Part shown: positions 1 through 7,105 of the stretch, one piece after another
How the letters are laid out: every line of letters begins with the position of its first letter
Position numbering within the stretch: position 1 is the first letter of the stretch
DNA from: DASUBN01 sp035691665
GTDB taxonomy: Bacteria > Pseudomonadota > Gammaproteobacteria > Natronospirales > REEB76
Length of the DNA stretch: 27,419 nt
Reading direction: 5' to 3'
Assembly: GCA_035691665.1 (NCBI GenBank)
Contig: DASSIS010000025.1
Span: 1 to 27,419, forward strand
The notes under the pieces: model-generated
Seen by the model: the letters and a program-made list of their open reading frames with translations, nothing else
What the model was told of the DNA's origin: nothing
The model's database searches: none
Position numbers and translations under genes: made by a program

Positions 1-2
1 CG

Positions 3-875
3 GAGCAGATCGTGCTCACCACCGGCATCACCCACGCCCTCACCCTGCTGCTCGGCATCCTGGTGCGCCCGGGGGAAGCGGTGCTGGTGGGCGACCCGTC
101 GTGGTTCGCGGGCTTCGGCACCGTCACTTCCCACGGCGCGCGTCCCATCGGTTACCCCTATACCCCCGAGGGTCCCGACCTCGACGTGATCCTGCGGCTG
201 GTGATGCGCCACAGACCCAAGCTCCTCGTCATCAACTCCATCGGCCACAACCCCACCGGCACCGCCTTGAGCCGCGACGTGGCGGAAGGGCTGCTCAATC
301 TGGCGGAGACCTACGATTTCACCATCTTGGAAGACGATGCCTACGGGGACCTCTGCCCGCCGGATGCTGGGACGCGCCTCGCGAAGCTGGACCGGAAGGG
401 CCGCGTGATCTACGCCGGCAGCTACACCAAGAGCATCGCCCAGAACCTGCGGGTGGGTTTCATCGCCTGCAGCCGCGAGCTGGCCGAAGAAGTCACCAAC
501 CGCAAGATGCTCACCGGTTTCACCACCCCGGAGTCCAACGAGCGCATCCTGCACGGGGTGCTGGTGAGCGGGCACTACCGCAAGCACCTGCAGCGGCTGC
601 AGGCGAAGCTGGCCCAGGCCCGCGCCACCGCGACCCGGGACCTGGCGCGCTTGGGTCTCAAGGAGTTCTGTTCCCATCCTGTGGGTTTGCACACCTGGGT
701 GGATACCGGCCGCGACAGCGTGCAGCTCGCGGCACTGGGGGCGCAGCACTCCCTCATCCTCGCCTCGGGAGCCTTGTTCTCGCCGCTGCAGGCCCCGAGC
801 ACCCGGCTGCGCATCAACGTCAGCCGCTGGAGCCCGGAGTGCCTGCAGTTCTTCAGGAAGGTGCTGGAGACCTGA
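3..875 (+). CDS. PLP-dependent aminotransferase, 5'-truncated by window edge
   Basis: The frame is open from base 3, so the GTG at 12 is an internal valine and the true start lies off the window. The visible 290 residues are the PLP-binding and C-terminal domains of a fold-type I aminotransferase: HNPTGTALS (the NPTG motif), EDDAYGDL with the Asp expected to contact the pyridine nitrogen, SYTKSIAQ with the probable Schiff-base lysine, and TRLRINVS with the Arg expected to bind the substrate carboxylate. The sequence resembles MocR-type regulators (GntR winged helix fused to an aminotransferase) and 2-aminoadipate-type aminotransferases. The missing N-terminus would decide between them. The gene converges on the efflux gene with 12 bases between their stops and no obvious terminator. 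Confidence 0.88.
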   Translation, partial: EQIVLTTGITHALTLLLGILVRPGEAVLVGDPSWFAGFGTVTSHGARPIGYPYTPEGPDLDVILRLVMRHRPKLLVINSIGHNPTGTALSRDVAEGLLNLAETYDFTILEDDAYGDLCPPDAGTRLAKLDRKGRVIYAGSYTKSIAQNLRVGFIACSRELAEEVTNRKMLTGFTTPESNERILHGVLVSGHYRKHLQRLQAKLAQARATATRDLARLGLKEFCSHPVGLHTWVDTGRDSVQLAALGAQHSLILASGALFSPLQAPSTRLRINVSRWSPECLQFFRKVLET

Positions 876-887
876 GGGCGCGGTGCG

Positions 888-2489
888 TCAATGGGCCGGC
901 GGCGCCTCGGCCCCGGGGGTGGCGCGCCGGTTCATGAGCAGCACGATGGGGATCACGCCCAGGAACACCAGGGCCATGAGCTTGAAGGTGTCGATGAAGG
1001 ACAGCATCAGGGCCTGCTGCTCGACGATGCCGTAGAGCGCCGCCTGGGCCTCCCGCGCCGCGTCCACGGCGTGGCCCGGCAGGCTCTGGAAGTGGGCGGT
1101 GAGGCTGTCCAGCAAGGCCTGGGTCTTGGCGCTGGCGCCGGTGATGCTCTCGGTGAGCACGCTCTGGTGGAACTGGATGCGGCGCGCGAACACCGTCTGC
1201 ACCAGGGAGATGCCTACGCTGCCGCCGAGGTTGCGCGACAGGTTCACGAGCGCCGTGGCCATGTTGGTCTTCTCGCGCGGGATGCCGACGTAGGCCGCCA
1301 CGTTGATGGGGATGAACAGGAAGGCGAGCCCGAGCGCCTGCACCAGGCGCGACAGGGCGATGGTGCCGTAGTCCACCTGCAGGTCGAAGTTGGTCATGTA
1401 GAGCAGCGCGCCGCCCGAGACCGTGAGGCCGAACATCACCAGCCAGCGCGAGTCCACCTTCGAGGCGAGCTTGCCCATCACCGGCATGAAGAACACCAGC
1501 GCGAGCCCCCCGGGCGAGAGCACCAGGCCCGCGTCCGTGGCGGTGTAGCCGAGCGAGGTCTGCACGAACTCGGGGATCAGCTGGGTGCTGGCCAGCAGCA
1601 CGAAACCCAGGATGAACATCAGCAGGTTGGCCACGGCGAAGTTGCGGTTCTTGAGCAGCCGGAAGTCCACGATGGGTTCCTTGGCCTTGAGCTCGCGCAG
1701 CACGAACAGCACCAGTCCCGCGGCCGAGGCCAGCGAGAGCAACAGGATGAAGTTCGAGCTCAGCCAGTCGTCCCGCTCGCCCTTGTCCAGCACCACCTGC
1801 AGGCAGCCCAGGCCCAGCGCCAGCAGGCTGAAACCCAGATAGTCCACCGTGATCCCCTGGCTGTGGCGCTTGCGGCGCGCCGCCTCGGCGTCGGGCGTGT
1901 CATGCACGAAGATGCTCACCAGGAACAGCAGCAGCACGCCCACCGGGATGTTGATCAGGAACACCCAGCGCCAGGAGGCGTTGTCGGTGATCCAGCCGCC
2001 CAGGGTCGGGCCGATGGCCGGGGCGAACACCACCGCGAGCCCGTAGAAGGCGAAGGCCATGCCGCGCTTCTCCGGCGGGAAGCTGTCGGCCAGGATCGCC
2101 TGGGAGACGGGCTGCAGGCCGCCGCCGGTGAAGCCCTGCACGGCGCGGAATATCACCAGCAGGGCCAGGCTCGGCGCCGTGCCGCAGAGCAGCGAGCTCA
2201 GGGTGAAGCCCATGATGCAGGCCATGAAGAAACGCTTGCGGCCGAAGTACTCGGACATCCAGCCGCTGATGGGCAGCACCACCGCGTTGGTCACGAGGTA
2301 GGAGGTGAGCACCCAGGTGGACTCGTCCTGGCTCGCGGCCATGGACCCGGCGATGTGGTTCAAGGCCACGTTGGCGATGGAGATGTCCAGCACCTCCATG
2401 AAGGCGGCGAGCGCCACCACCGGTGCGATGAGCCAGGGGGAATCCTGCCAGCGCTTCTGCGGCGCCGGGATGGCGAGAGCTTCACTCAT
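888..2489 (-). CDS. DHA2-family MFS drug exporter (EmrB/QacA type)
   Basis: A 533-residue, very hydrophobic protein with the length and layout of 14-helix DHA2 proton-drug antiporters of the inner membrane. Visible family motifs are LDISIANVAL in helix 1 (acidic residue D34), motif A as GWMSEYFGRKRFF at about 76-88, RAVQGFTGGG at about 115-124, and the antiporter motif C region VFAPAIGPTLGGW at about 154-166. It lies 22 bases downstream of the CopD-like membrane gene and probably shares its transcript, with the PadR gene further upstream as likely repressor. No membrane-fusion (EmrA/HlyD) partner is present here, so the pump either borrows one or works alone. The substrate cannot be told from sequence. 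Confidence 0.93.
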   Translation of the reverse strand: MSEALAIPAPQKRWQDSPWLIAPVVALAAFMEVLDISIANVALNHIAGSMAASQDESTWVLTSYLVTNAVVLPISGWMSEYFGRKRFFMACIMGFTLSSLLCGTAPSLALLVIFRAVQGFTGGGLQPVSQAILADSFPPEKRGMAFAFYGLAVVFAPAIGPTLGGWITDNASWRWVFLINIPVGVLLLFLVSIFVHDTPDAEAARRKRHSQGITVDYLGFSLLALGLGCLQVVLDKGERDDWLSSNFILLLSLASAAGLVLFVLRELKAKEPIVDFRLLKNRNFAVANLLMFILGFVLLASTQLIPEFVQTSLGYTATDAGLVLSPGGLALVFFMPVMGKLASKVDSRWLVMFGLTVSGGALLYMTNFDLQVDYGTIALSRLVQALGLAFLFIPINVAAYVGIPREKTNMATALVNLSRNLGGSVGISLVQTVFARRIQFHQSVLTESITGASAKTQALLDSLTAHFQSLPGHAVDAAREAQAALYGIVEQQALMLSFIDTFKLMALVFLGVIPIVLLMNRRATPGAEAPPAH

Positions 2490-2511
2490 GGGAAGGCGGC
2501 ACCTCTTCTGC

Positions 2512-2994
2512 TCAGAGCCCGAAACGCATCAGCACCATGCAGGCCAATATGCCTGAGAACACGGTGAGGCTGGCGAGCCCCTGCCGGTCCACCCGCGCGC
2601 GCACCTCGCCGCGCTTGAAGTCGCCGTTCCAGATGAGCTCGGGCAGACGGCGGTACCAGCGGCCCGAGTGGACCAGGAGCGTCACGGTGAGCGCCAGCGC
2701 CAGCACCCAGGTGAGCCCATAGGGCGTGTCGAAGGCGGCGGCCAGCGAACGCACCGGACCGAAGACCGTGCCCCTCAGCACGCCGGCCACGAGCACCGTG
2801 AGACCGGCCGCGACCATCACAGGTTGAGCCACCCGGTTGAAAGGATCGTAGACCGCCCGGGCGGCGGGCACGGGCCGGCCCAGCATGGCACGCGGCAGGA
2901 GATAGCCCGCCACCACGTAGCCGCCGGCCCATACCAGGCCGGCGATCACGTGCAGCCATTGGAGCAGCAGCAAAGGTGCCAGACTGAGGTTCAT
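2512..2994 (-). CDS. CopD-like integral membrane protein
   Basis: A 160-residue protein with about four membrane helices. The start at 2994 is chosen because AAGGAG lies about six bases upstream; the frame is open further but would run into the hairpin cluster. The first helix carries WLHVIAGLVWAGG (H15, W22), the pattern of CopD-type and DUF2269-like membrane proteins in which a helix-1 histidine may hold heme or metal. A related pattern occurs in the protein at 4934-5425. The gene sits between padR and the DHA2 exporter, so it may be part of an induced export unit. Its function is not known; copper or heme involvement is only suggested by the family. Confidence 0.75.
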   Translation of the reverse strand: MNLSLAPLLLLQWLHVIAGLVWAGGYVVAGYLLPRAMLGRPVPAARAVYDPFNRVAQPVMVAAGLTVLVAGVLRGTVFGPVRSLAAAFDTPYGLTWVLALALTVTLLVHSGRWYRRLPELIWNGDFKRGEVRARVDRQGLASLTVFSGILACMVLMRFGL

Positions 2995-3018
2995 AAAGCT
3001 CCTTACCCGACTACTAAC

Positions 3019-3162
3019 TCTGAAAAATCCATCCCAGGATTTTTCAGAATCGGCGATTCCGGCACATGTCCGGACTCGCCTCCGTCGAATCAAGCACTCA
3101 CGTGCTTGATTCGCGTGCGGTGCATCCTTGCACCGCGGAAGCTCTGAATAGTTCAGAGCTTC
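3019..3162. repeat. Cluster of consecutive perfect hairpins (variable stems)
   Basis: Six inverted repeats follow one another and fill the space between padR and the CopD-like gene. They are: 12-bp arms 3019-3030/3037-3048 (CTGAAAAATCC / GGATTTTTCAG core); GAATC/GATTC 3047-3059; an imperfect CCGG-CCGG element 3059-3073; 12-bp arms 3086-3097/3102-3113 (CGAATCAAGCAC / GTGCTTGATTCG); 8-bp arms 3117-3124/3129-3136 (GCGGTGCA / TGCACCGC); and 11-bp arms 3138-3148/3152-3162 (GAAGCTCTGAA / TTCAGAGCTTC). Loops are 3-6 bases. No T-run follows any stem, so these are not ordinary terminators. In RNA the array could protect or separate the padR and exporter parts of a transcript. In DNA it resembles a REP/BIME-like mosaic. 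Confidence 0.9.
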
Positions 3163-3163
3163 A

Positions 3164-3790
3164 CTATTTCTTGTGTATCTCCGCCAGGGCGCGCTTCAGG
3201 ATCTCGAGCACCCGCTGCTGCTCCTCGGCACCGGCGCGCATGCGGCTGCGCACCGCGTTCTTGAACTCCTGGCGCACCCGGTGGAACTCCCGGTGCAGGA
3301 CGTGCCGGTCGTCGCCCTGTCCCGCCTCGCCGTCGTCGAAGGCCTCGCGCACGTCGTCCATGCGGCAGCTCACCCAGTCGAACTGCGCCAGGATGGCGTC
3401 GGCCGCGGCGCGGTTGGCGTCGAGATGGGCACGGCCCGCGTCGGTGATGTGGTAGCGCTTCTTGGCGCCCTCCACCTCCACCGTGGCGTACTCGATCTCC
3501 TCCAGGTAAGTGAGGGCCGGGTACACCACGCCGGGGCTGGGGCTATAGAAGCCGCCGGAGCGCTCCTCCACGTCTTTGATGATCTCGTAACCATGACGCG
3601 GCTTGTCGGCCAGAAGTGACAGGATCACGAGCTGCAGGTCGCCGGATGCGAGCTTGCGGCCGGTGCGGAACCCGCGGCCGCCCATGCCCTCGCCCCGGTG
3701 GCCGCCGAAGAAATGGCCGAAGCCCCGGTAGCGGCTCATGAAGAAGTAGGCCTCGGGTCCGGCGAGGGGGCGGCGGAAATGGCGGTGCAT
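3164..3790 (-). CDS. PadR-family transcriptional regulator
   Basis: A 208-residue protein. The N-terminal 40 residues are rich in Gly, Arg, His and Phe (GFGHFFGGHRGEG), a common lead-in of one PadR subgroup. A PadR winged helix follows at about 48-125, including RHGYEIIKDVEERSGG, YSPSPGVVYPAL for the recognition helix, and a wing ending in KKRYHITDAGRAHL. A helical C-terminal dimerisation part follows. The start at 3790 has AAGGAA five bases upstream; an internal Met at residue 18 is a weaker alternative. A 10-bp-arm inverted repeat lies 17-43 bases upstream of the start. It is probably an autorepressor that also controls the CopD-like and DHA2 genes downstream; the ligand is unknown. Confidence 0.92.
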   Translation of the reverse strand: MHRHFRRPLAGPEAYFFMSRYRGFGHFFGGHRGEGMGGRGFRTGRKLASGDLQLVILSLLADKPRHGYEIIKDVEERSGGFYSPSPGVVYPALTYLEEIEYATVEVEGAKKRYHITDAGRAHLDANRAAADAILAQFDWVSCRMDDVREAFDDGEAGQGDDRHVLHREFHRVRQEFKNAVRSRMRAGAEEQQRVLEILKRALAEIHKK

Positions 3791-3806
3791 AGGGCTTCCT
3801 TAAAGC

Positions 3807-3833
3807 TATCGTAAGATATACAGTCTTACGATA
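3807..3833. promoter_or_regulatory. Inverted-repeat operator upstream of padR
   Basis: TATCGTAAGA (3807-3816) and TCTTACGATA (3824-3833) form a perfect 10-bp inverted repeat with a 7-base spacer, AT-rich against a GC-rich background, just upstream of the PadR gene. PadR regulators commonly autoregulate through such sites. Binding by this PadR is inferred from position. Confidence 0.75.
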
Positions 3834-3892
3834 TATCCCAAGATAGACAGAGTCAAGCGCCGCAAGGCCCCGCGCAGGGCCGAGCCCCGCTC

Positions 3893-4144
3893 TCAGGCCT
3901 TCTTGATGAGCCCGATCACGAACAGCAGCACCACGGCACCGATGAAAGCCACCAGCAGGTTGCCGAACAGGCCCCAAAACGCGATGCCGAGCAGGCGGAA
4001 CAGGAAGCCGCCCACCACGGCGCCCAGGATGCCGATCACGATGTTGCCGGGCACACCGAAACCCCGGCCCTTCATGACGAGCCCCGCGAGCCAGCCGGCG
4101 ACGGCGCCGATGATGAGCATCCACACGAGTGCAAAGAGAGACAT
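3893..4144 (-). CDS. GlsB/YeaQ/YmgE-type small stress membrane protein
   Basis: An 83-residue inner-membrane protein of the transglycosylase-associated/GlsB family. It has three hydrophobic helices with the family's glycine-rich pattern: IIGAVAGWLAGLVMKGRGFG, then PGNIVIGILGAVVGGFLF, then a last helix ending LIKKA. The start at 4144 has GAGGAAGG about five bases upstream; the open frame reaches 4210 but the extension is Arg-rich and lacks a ribosome site. It is probably transcribed alone, with a possible -10 TAGGGT about 50 bases upstream. The molecular role of the family is unclear; members are often induced by acid or envelope stress. Confidence 0.88.
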   Translation of the reverse strand: MSLFALVWMLIIGAVAGWLAGLVMKGRGFGVPGNIVIGILGAVVGGFLFRLLGIAFWGLFGNLLVAFIGAVVLLFVIGLIKKA

Positions 4145-4253
4145 GCGCCTTCCTCCTCTGCTCCGGCCGTCCGGCCGGGCGCGTCCAAGACACACGGACC
4201 ACCCTAGCAAAGCACCCCGGCCACACCGCGGCCCCGGTCACATAACCCAAAGT

Positions 4254-4880
4254 TCACCCGTCATTCACATAACGCGCCACGGCGGCGGTCACCGTGGCTT
4301 GCATCAACTCTTCCACCACCGCGGCGTCCCGTCCATGCACCGAGAGCCCATCGAACATCTCGAAACCCGTGAGCGCGTAGAGCAGGTCCACGAGCTCGGC
4401 CGCATCCCGCCGCGGCCCCAGGCGCTGTACCAGCGTCGTGAGTACCACGCGCCGGCGTTCCTTGCGGGCCTTGAGACTAGCAGCCACCTCGTCGTCGAGC
4501 CGCGTCAGGGCATCGAAGCGCGGCAGCGTCCGGCGATGGAAGTCCCAGAAGCGGCACATGACCGAGACGAACTGCCGCAGCGCCGCATGCGGATCCGGCA
4601 GCGCGAACACCGCCGGCATGTCCTGCATGAGCCGGCTCTCCCGGGCCATGTCGTCGAACACCGCCTCGAGGAGCCCGAGCTTGGACTCGAACTGGTTGTA
4701 GACCGTGAGGCGCGTGACGCCCGCCTGCTGGGCCACCGCCTCCAGGGAGAAGGCCGGCGATCGCTCGCCGCCGCCGCGGAGCAGGCGGCGCGCCGCGGCG
4801 AGGATCCGCGCCCGCGTCTCGTCCGCCGCCTCGGCCCGGCGCACGCTCCGGTAAGCTCTCTTGCCCGGCTTGACAACCAT
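4254..4880 (-). CDS. TetR-family transcriptional regulator
   Basis: A 208-residue regulator with an N-terminal TetR helix-turn-helix at about 20-68: TRARILAAARRLL, FSLEAVAQQAGVTRLTVYNQF, then ESKLGLLEAVFDDM. A helical ligand and dimerisation domain follows and resembles TetR_C domains without a recognisable ligand. It is divergent from the CopD-like gene at 4934, with 53 bases between start codons that hold a near-palindromic AT-rich site. The arrangement implies mutual control of both promoters by the TetR protein. The inducer is unknown. Confidence 0.93.
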   Translation of the reverse strand: MVVKPGKRAYRSVRRAEAADETRARILAAARRLLRGGGERSPAFSLEAVAQQAGVTRLTVYNQFESKLGLLEAVFDDMARESRLMQDMPAVFALPDPHAALRQFVSVMCRFWDFHRRTLPRFDALTRLDDEVAASLKARKERRRVVLTTLVQRLGPRRDAAELVDLLYALTGFEMFDGLSVHGRDAAVVEELMQATVTAAVARYVNDG

Positions 4881-4888
4881 GATTTAAT

Positions 4889-4903
4889 TATACAGTATGT
4901 ATA
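4889..4903. promoter_or_regulatory. Probable TetR operator in divergent promoter
   Basis: TATACAGTATGTATA is a near-perfect 15-bp palindrome between the TetR gene and the CopD-like gene, in an AT-rich island where both promoters must lie. It is not a LexA box, since it lacks CTGT-N8-ACAG. Assignment to the TetR protein rests on position. Confidence 0.65.
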
Positions 4904-4933
4904 TCTAATTTCAACGTCCCGAGGAGAACCGCG

Positions 4934-5425
4934 ATGTTCAGCCCCACGCTCATCCTGATTGCCCGTGCCATCCACATCCTCTCCGGCGTGTACTGGGCCG
5001 GCTCCATATTCGTGACGGCCGGCACGCTGCTCCCCGCCATGCGCAACCCCGGCGCCGGACCCGTGCTCGGCCCGGTGATGAAAGCCCTGGGGATGCGCAT
5101 CGGCGTCGCCGCGATCCTCACCATCCTCGCCGGTATGTACCTCTTCGCCGCACTGCATGCCCAGGACGAGTCCATCGGCGGCAAGGTACTGGGCGCCGGC
5201 GCTGGCGCCGCCATACTCGCCTTCCTGGTGGCGCTCTTCGTCAGCATGCCCGCGGGCCGCAAGCTCGCGTCCCTGCTCGCCGCCAAGGATCTCGCCGCCG
5301 ACGAGAAGAACCGGCAGATGGCGGCCCTGCAAGGGCGTGTGGCCTTGGCTGCGCGTCTCATGGCGGGCCTCTTGGGCCTGGCGGTGCTGTGCATGGCGGT
5401 GTTCCGTTACGCGGGTCTCGTCTGA
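4934..5425 (+). CDS. CopD-like membrane protein, divergent from TetR regulator
   Basis: A 163-residue membrane protein with about four helices. The first carries AIHILSGVYWAGS (H14, W21), closely similar in pattern to the 160-residue protein at 2512-2994. A basic, charged segment (RKLASLLAAKDLAADEKNRQ) separates helices 3 and 4. GAGGAG lies seven to eight bases before the start. It is divergent from the TetR regulator and probably controlled by it; the next gene, dinB, has its own SOS promoter. It belongs with CopD/DUF4149-like small membrane proteins. Copper or heme binding is possible but no CxxC or Met-rich motif is visible. Confidence 0.78.
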   Translation: MFSPTLILIARAIHILSGVYWAGSIFVTAGTLLPAMRNPGAGPVLGPVMKALGMRIGVAAILTILAGMYLFAALHAQDESIGGKVLGAGAGAAILAFLVALFVSMPAGRKLASLLAAKDLAADEKNRQMAALQGRVALAARLMAGLLGLAVLCMAVFRYAGLV

Positions 5426-5451
5426 GCCCTGCCTAGGCTAAAACCGCGACT

Positions 5452-5488
5452 TTGACGGGCTCCCTGGAGAACTGTATAAATATACAGT
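5452..5488 (+). promoter_or_regulatory. dinB promoter with LexA (SOS) box
   Basis: TTGACG (5452-5457) and TATAAA (5475-5480) are separated by exactly 17 bases. Overlapping the -10 is ACTGTATA-AA-TATACAGT (5471-5488), a perfect 8-bp-arm palindrome that fits the LexA consensus CTGT-N8-ACAG. LexA bound here would block RNA polymerase, giving DNA-damage induction of the polymerase gene that starts 21 bases later. Confidence 0.92.
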
Positions 5489-5509
5489 CTCTCCTCGGAG
5501 CCCTTTCCC

Positions 5510-6733
5510 ATGCCCCGGCCCTGGCCCCGCGCCATCCTCCTCGTGGACATGAACGCGTTCTTCGCGTCCATCGAACAGCGGGACTTCCCGGAGCTGCGCG
5601 GCAAGCCCGTGGCGGTCACCAACGGCGAGCAGGGCGCCGCCATCATCACCGCGAGCTACGAGGCGCGGGCCTGCGGCGTCAAGACCGGGATGCATATCCG
5701 CGACGCCAGGGCGCTCTGCCCCGCCATCATCAAGCGCGCCTCGCGCCCGAAGCACTACGCGGCGGTGTCCACCGCCATCATGGAAGCGCTGGACGCGGTG
5801 ACCCCCGACCTCGAGGTGTTCTCCGTGGACGAGGCCTTCCTGGACGTCACCGGCGTACAGCACATCCACGGCACGCCGGAAGAGATGGGCCGTATGGCGA
5901 AACGCATCGTGTGGGAGGCCACGGGGCTCCTCTGCAGCATCGGCGTGAGCGGCGACAAGACCACGGCCAAGTTCGCCGCCAAGCTCCAGAAGCCGGATGG
6001 CTTCACCGTGATCCCGCCCTGGGAAGCACGCGCGCGGCTGCGCGACGTGCCCATCACCGAGCTCAGCGGCATCAAGGGCGGCATCGGCGGTTTCCTGGCG
6101 GAGCACGGTGTCGTCACCTGCGGTGACATGCAGAAGCTCCCGGTGAGCGTGCTCGCGGGACGCTTCGGCAACCTGGGCCGGCGCATCTGGCTCATGGCCC
6201 AAGGCCTCGACCCCAGCAAGGTGGAACCGCGGGTGGCCGCGCCCAGGCACATGAGCGCCAGCAAGGTGCTGCCGCCCCACACCCGCGATCCGGAAGTGCT
6301 GCGCAGTTACCTGCAGCACATGGCGGAGCTCATCGCCCTGCGCATGCGCCAGCACGGCCTGCAGGCCCTGAGCTTCGCCGTGGGCCTCGGCACGGATGCC
6401 GGCTGGATCGGCGGTGAATACCGCGCTCCCCTCCCCACCGACGACGGCCACCTCATCGAGCGCTTCTGCGCGGACCTGCTCGCGCGGCACTGGCGTGGGG
6501 AAGGCGTGAACCAGGTGGCGGTGCAGGTCCTCGACCCCGCGCCCAAGGGCGAGCAGCAGGATCTCTTCGACGCCGCCCCCGCAAGACAGGGGGAACTCAA
6601 TGCCGTGATGGACAGGATCAACGCCAAGTACGGCCGCTGGACCCTGATGCCGGCACGCATGCTGAACCGCAGCGCCACGCCGGATGTGATCTCCCCGTCC
6701 TGGAAGCCCAGCGGCCACCGCCAGACGATCTAG
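5510..6733 (+). CDS. dinB: DNA polymerase IV (Y-family translesion polymerase)
   Basis: A 407-residue Y-family polymerase. The palm/finger start reads LLVDMNAFFASIEQ: D13 is a metal ligand and F18 sits at the steric gate that excludes ribonucleotides. SVDEAFLDVT at about 105-114 gives the catalytic D107-E108 pair. A thumb helix-hairpin-helix (ITELSGIKGGIGGFL) and a little-finger domain follow. QQDLFD at about 349-354 looks like a beta-clamp binding motif and lies internally; a roughly 50-residue tail follows, making it longer than E. coli DinB (351). GGAG lies nine bases before the ATG. The LexA box makes it an SOS gene. Retention of the acidic pair argues against ImuB. Confidence 0.94.
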   Translation: MPRPWPRAILLVDMNAFFASIEQRDFPELRGKPVAVTNGEQGAAIITASYEARACGVKTGMHIRDARALCPAIIKRASRPKHYAAVSTAIMEALDAVTPDLEVFSVDEAFLDVTGVQHIHGTPEEMGRMAKRIVWEATGLLCSIGVSGDKTTAKFAAKLQKPDGFTVIPPWEARARLRDVPITELSGIKGGIGGFLAEHGVVTCGDMQKLPVSVLAGRFGNLGRRIWLMAQGLDPSKVEPRVAAPRHMSASKVLPPHTRDPEVLRSYLQHMAELIALRMRQHGLQALSFAVGLGTDAGWIGGEYRAPLPTDDGHLIERFCADLLARHWRGEGVNQVAVQVLDPAPKGEQQDLFDAAPARQGELNAVMDRINAKYGRWTLMPARMLNRSATPDVISPSWKPSGHRQTI

Positions 6734-6745
6734 CTTAAGTACCCG

Positions 6746-6852
6746 CCCGGCGCGGTCGCGCCGGGTCCAGCCGCGAAGCGGCTGGACGGCCGGACAGGAT
6801 GTCCGGACTGGTAGTAGCTAAGACGTCCCGATATATGCCAGGGATGGCGCTA
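6746..6852. repeat. Second hairpin cluster, downstream of dinB
   Basis: Three perfect hairpins stand almost back to back: CCCGGCGCG/CGCGCCGGG (6746-6765, 2-base loop), TCCAGCCGC/GCGGCTGGA (6766-6786, loop GAA) and CCGGACA/TGTCCGG (6790-6806, loop GGA). A weaker GCCA/TGGC pair around GGGA follows at about 6837-6848, inside flanking GTAG/CTAC at 6811-6853. The space lies between the convergent stops of dinB and the 75-residue membrane gene, so one or more stems may act as a two-way 3' end, though no T-run is present. On the minus strand the third and fourth stems enclose CATCC, as do two stems of the cluster at 3019-3162. Confidence 0.85.
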
Positions 6853-6877
6853 CAGAGACAGCTAGAGAACAGTTGGC

Positions 6878-7105
6878 TCAGCCCGTCAGCGCCACCACCA
6901 GGCCCCAGACCAGGAGTCCGGCGCCGAGGCCAATGGCGCCGCAGGCCACGGGGGCGGCCAGCAGCAAGCCCGTGCCGTAGCCCATGAGGCTGCAGCCGGG
7001 GATGACCAGCAGGAAGGCCGCGGTCTTGGGCCCCTGCTTGATCCAGTACTTCTGCATCTCCGGGTCGTTCTCGATGTGGTATTTCTCGGCGACGTTCGCG
7101 TTCAT
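6878..7105 (-). CDS. Small two-helix membrane protein coupled to PadR
   Basis: A 75-residue protein. A polar N-terminus (about 1-25, ending YWIKQGPK) precedes two hydrophobic segments at about 28-50 and 54-74, rich in Gly, Ala and Leu. Its ATG overlaps the stop of the PadR gene (ATGA, 7102-7105), so translation is probably coupled and the two form one unit. I recognise no family; it could be the regulated target of the PadR protein or a membrane partner. Small membrane proteins downstream of PadR genes are common, which is the only support for a functional link. Confidence 0.75.
   Translation of the reverse strand: MNANVAEKYHIENDPEMQKYWIKQGPKTAAFLLVIPGCSLMGYGTGLLLAAPVACGAIGLGAGLLVWGLVVALTG

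Noticed and set aside
660..680. CATCC-containing hairpin like those of the intergenic clusters
   Set aside because: CCCATCCTGTGGG lies inside the aminotransferase coding region, is isolated and short, and is easily due to chance.
891..2567. 558-codon open frame on the plus strand across the efflux gene
   Set aside because: It is the mirror frame of the DHA2 gene. Its product is full of His, Gln and Arg with no domain, as usual for GC-rich antisense frames.
3019..3162. CRISPR array
   Set aside because: The units are different inverted repeats, not one direct repeat with regular spacers, and no cas gene is near.
4889..4903. LexA box between the TetR and CopD-like genes
   Set aside because: TATACAGT resembles half of the dinB box, but there is no CTGT-N8-ACAG; the palindrome is better explained as a TetR operator.
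5438..6718. 426-codon open frame opposite dinB
   Set aside because: It is a shadow frame: dinB motifs, promoter and ribosome site are clear, while the opposite frame has none.
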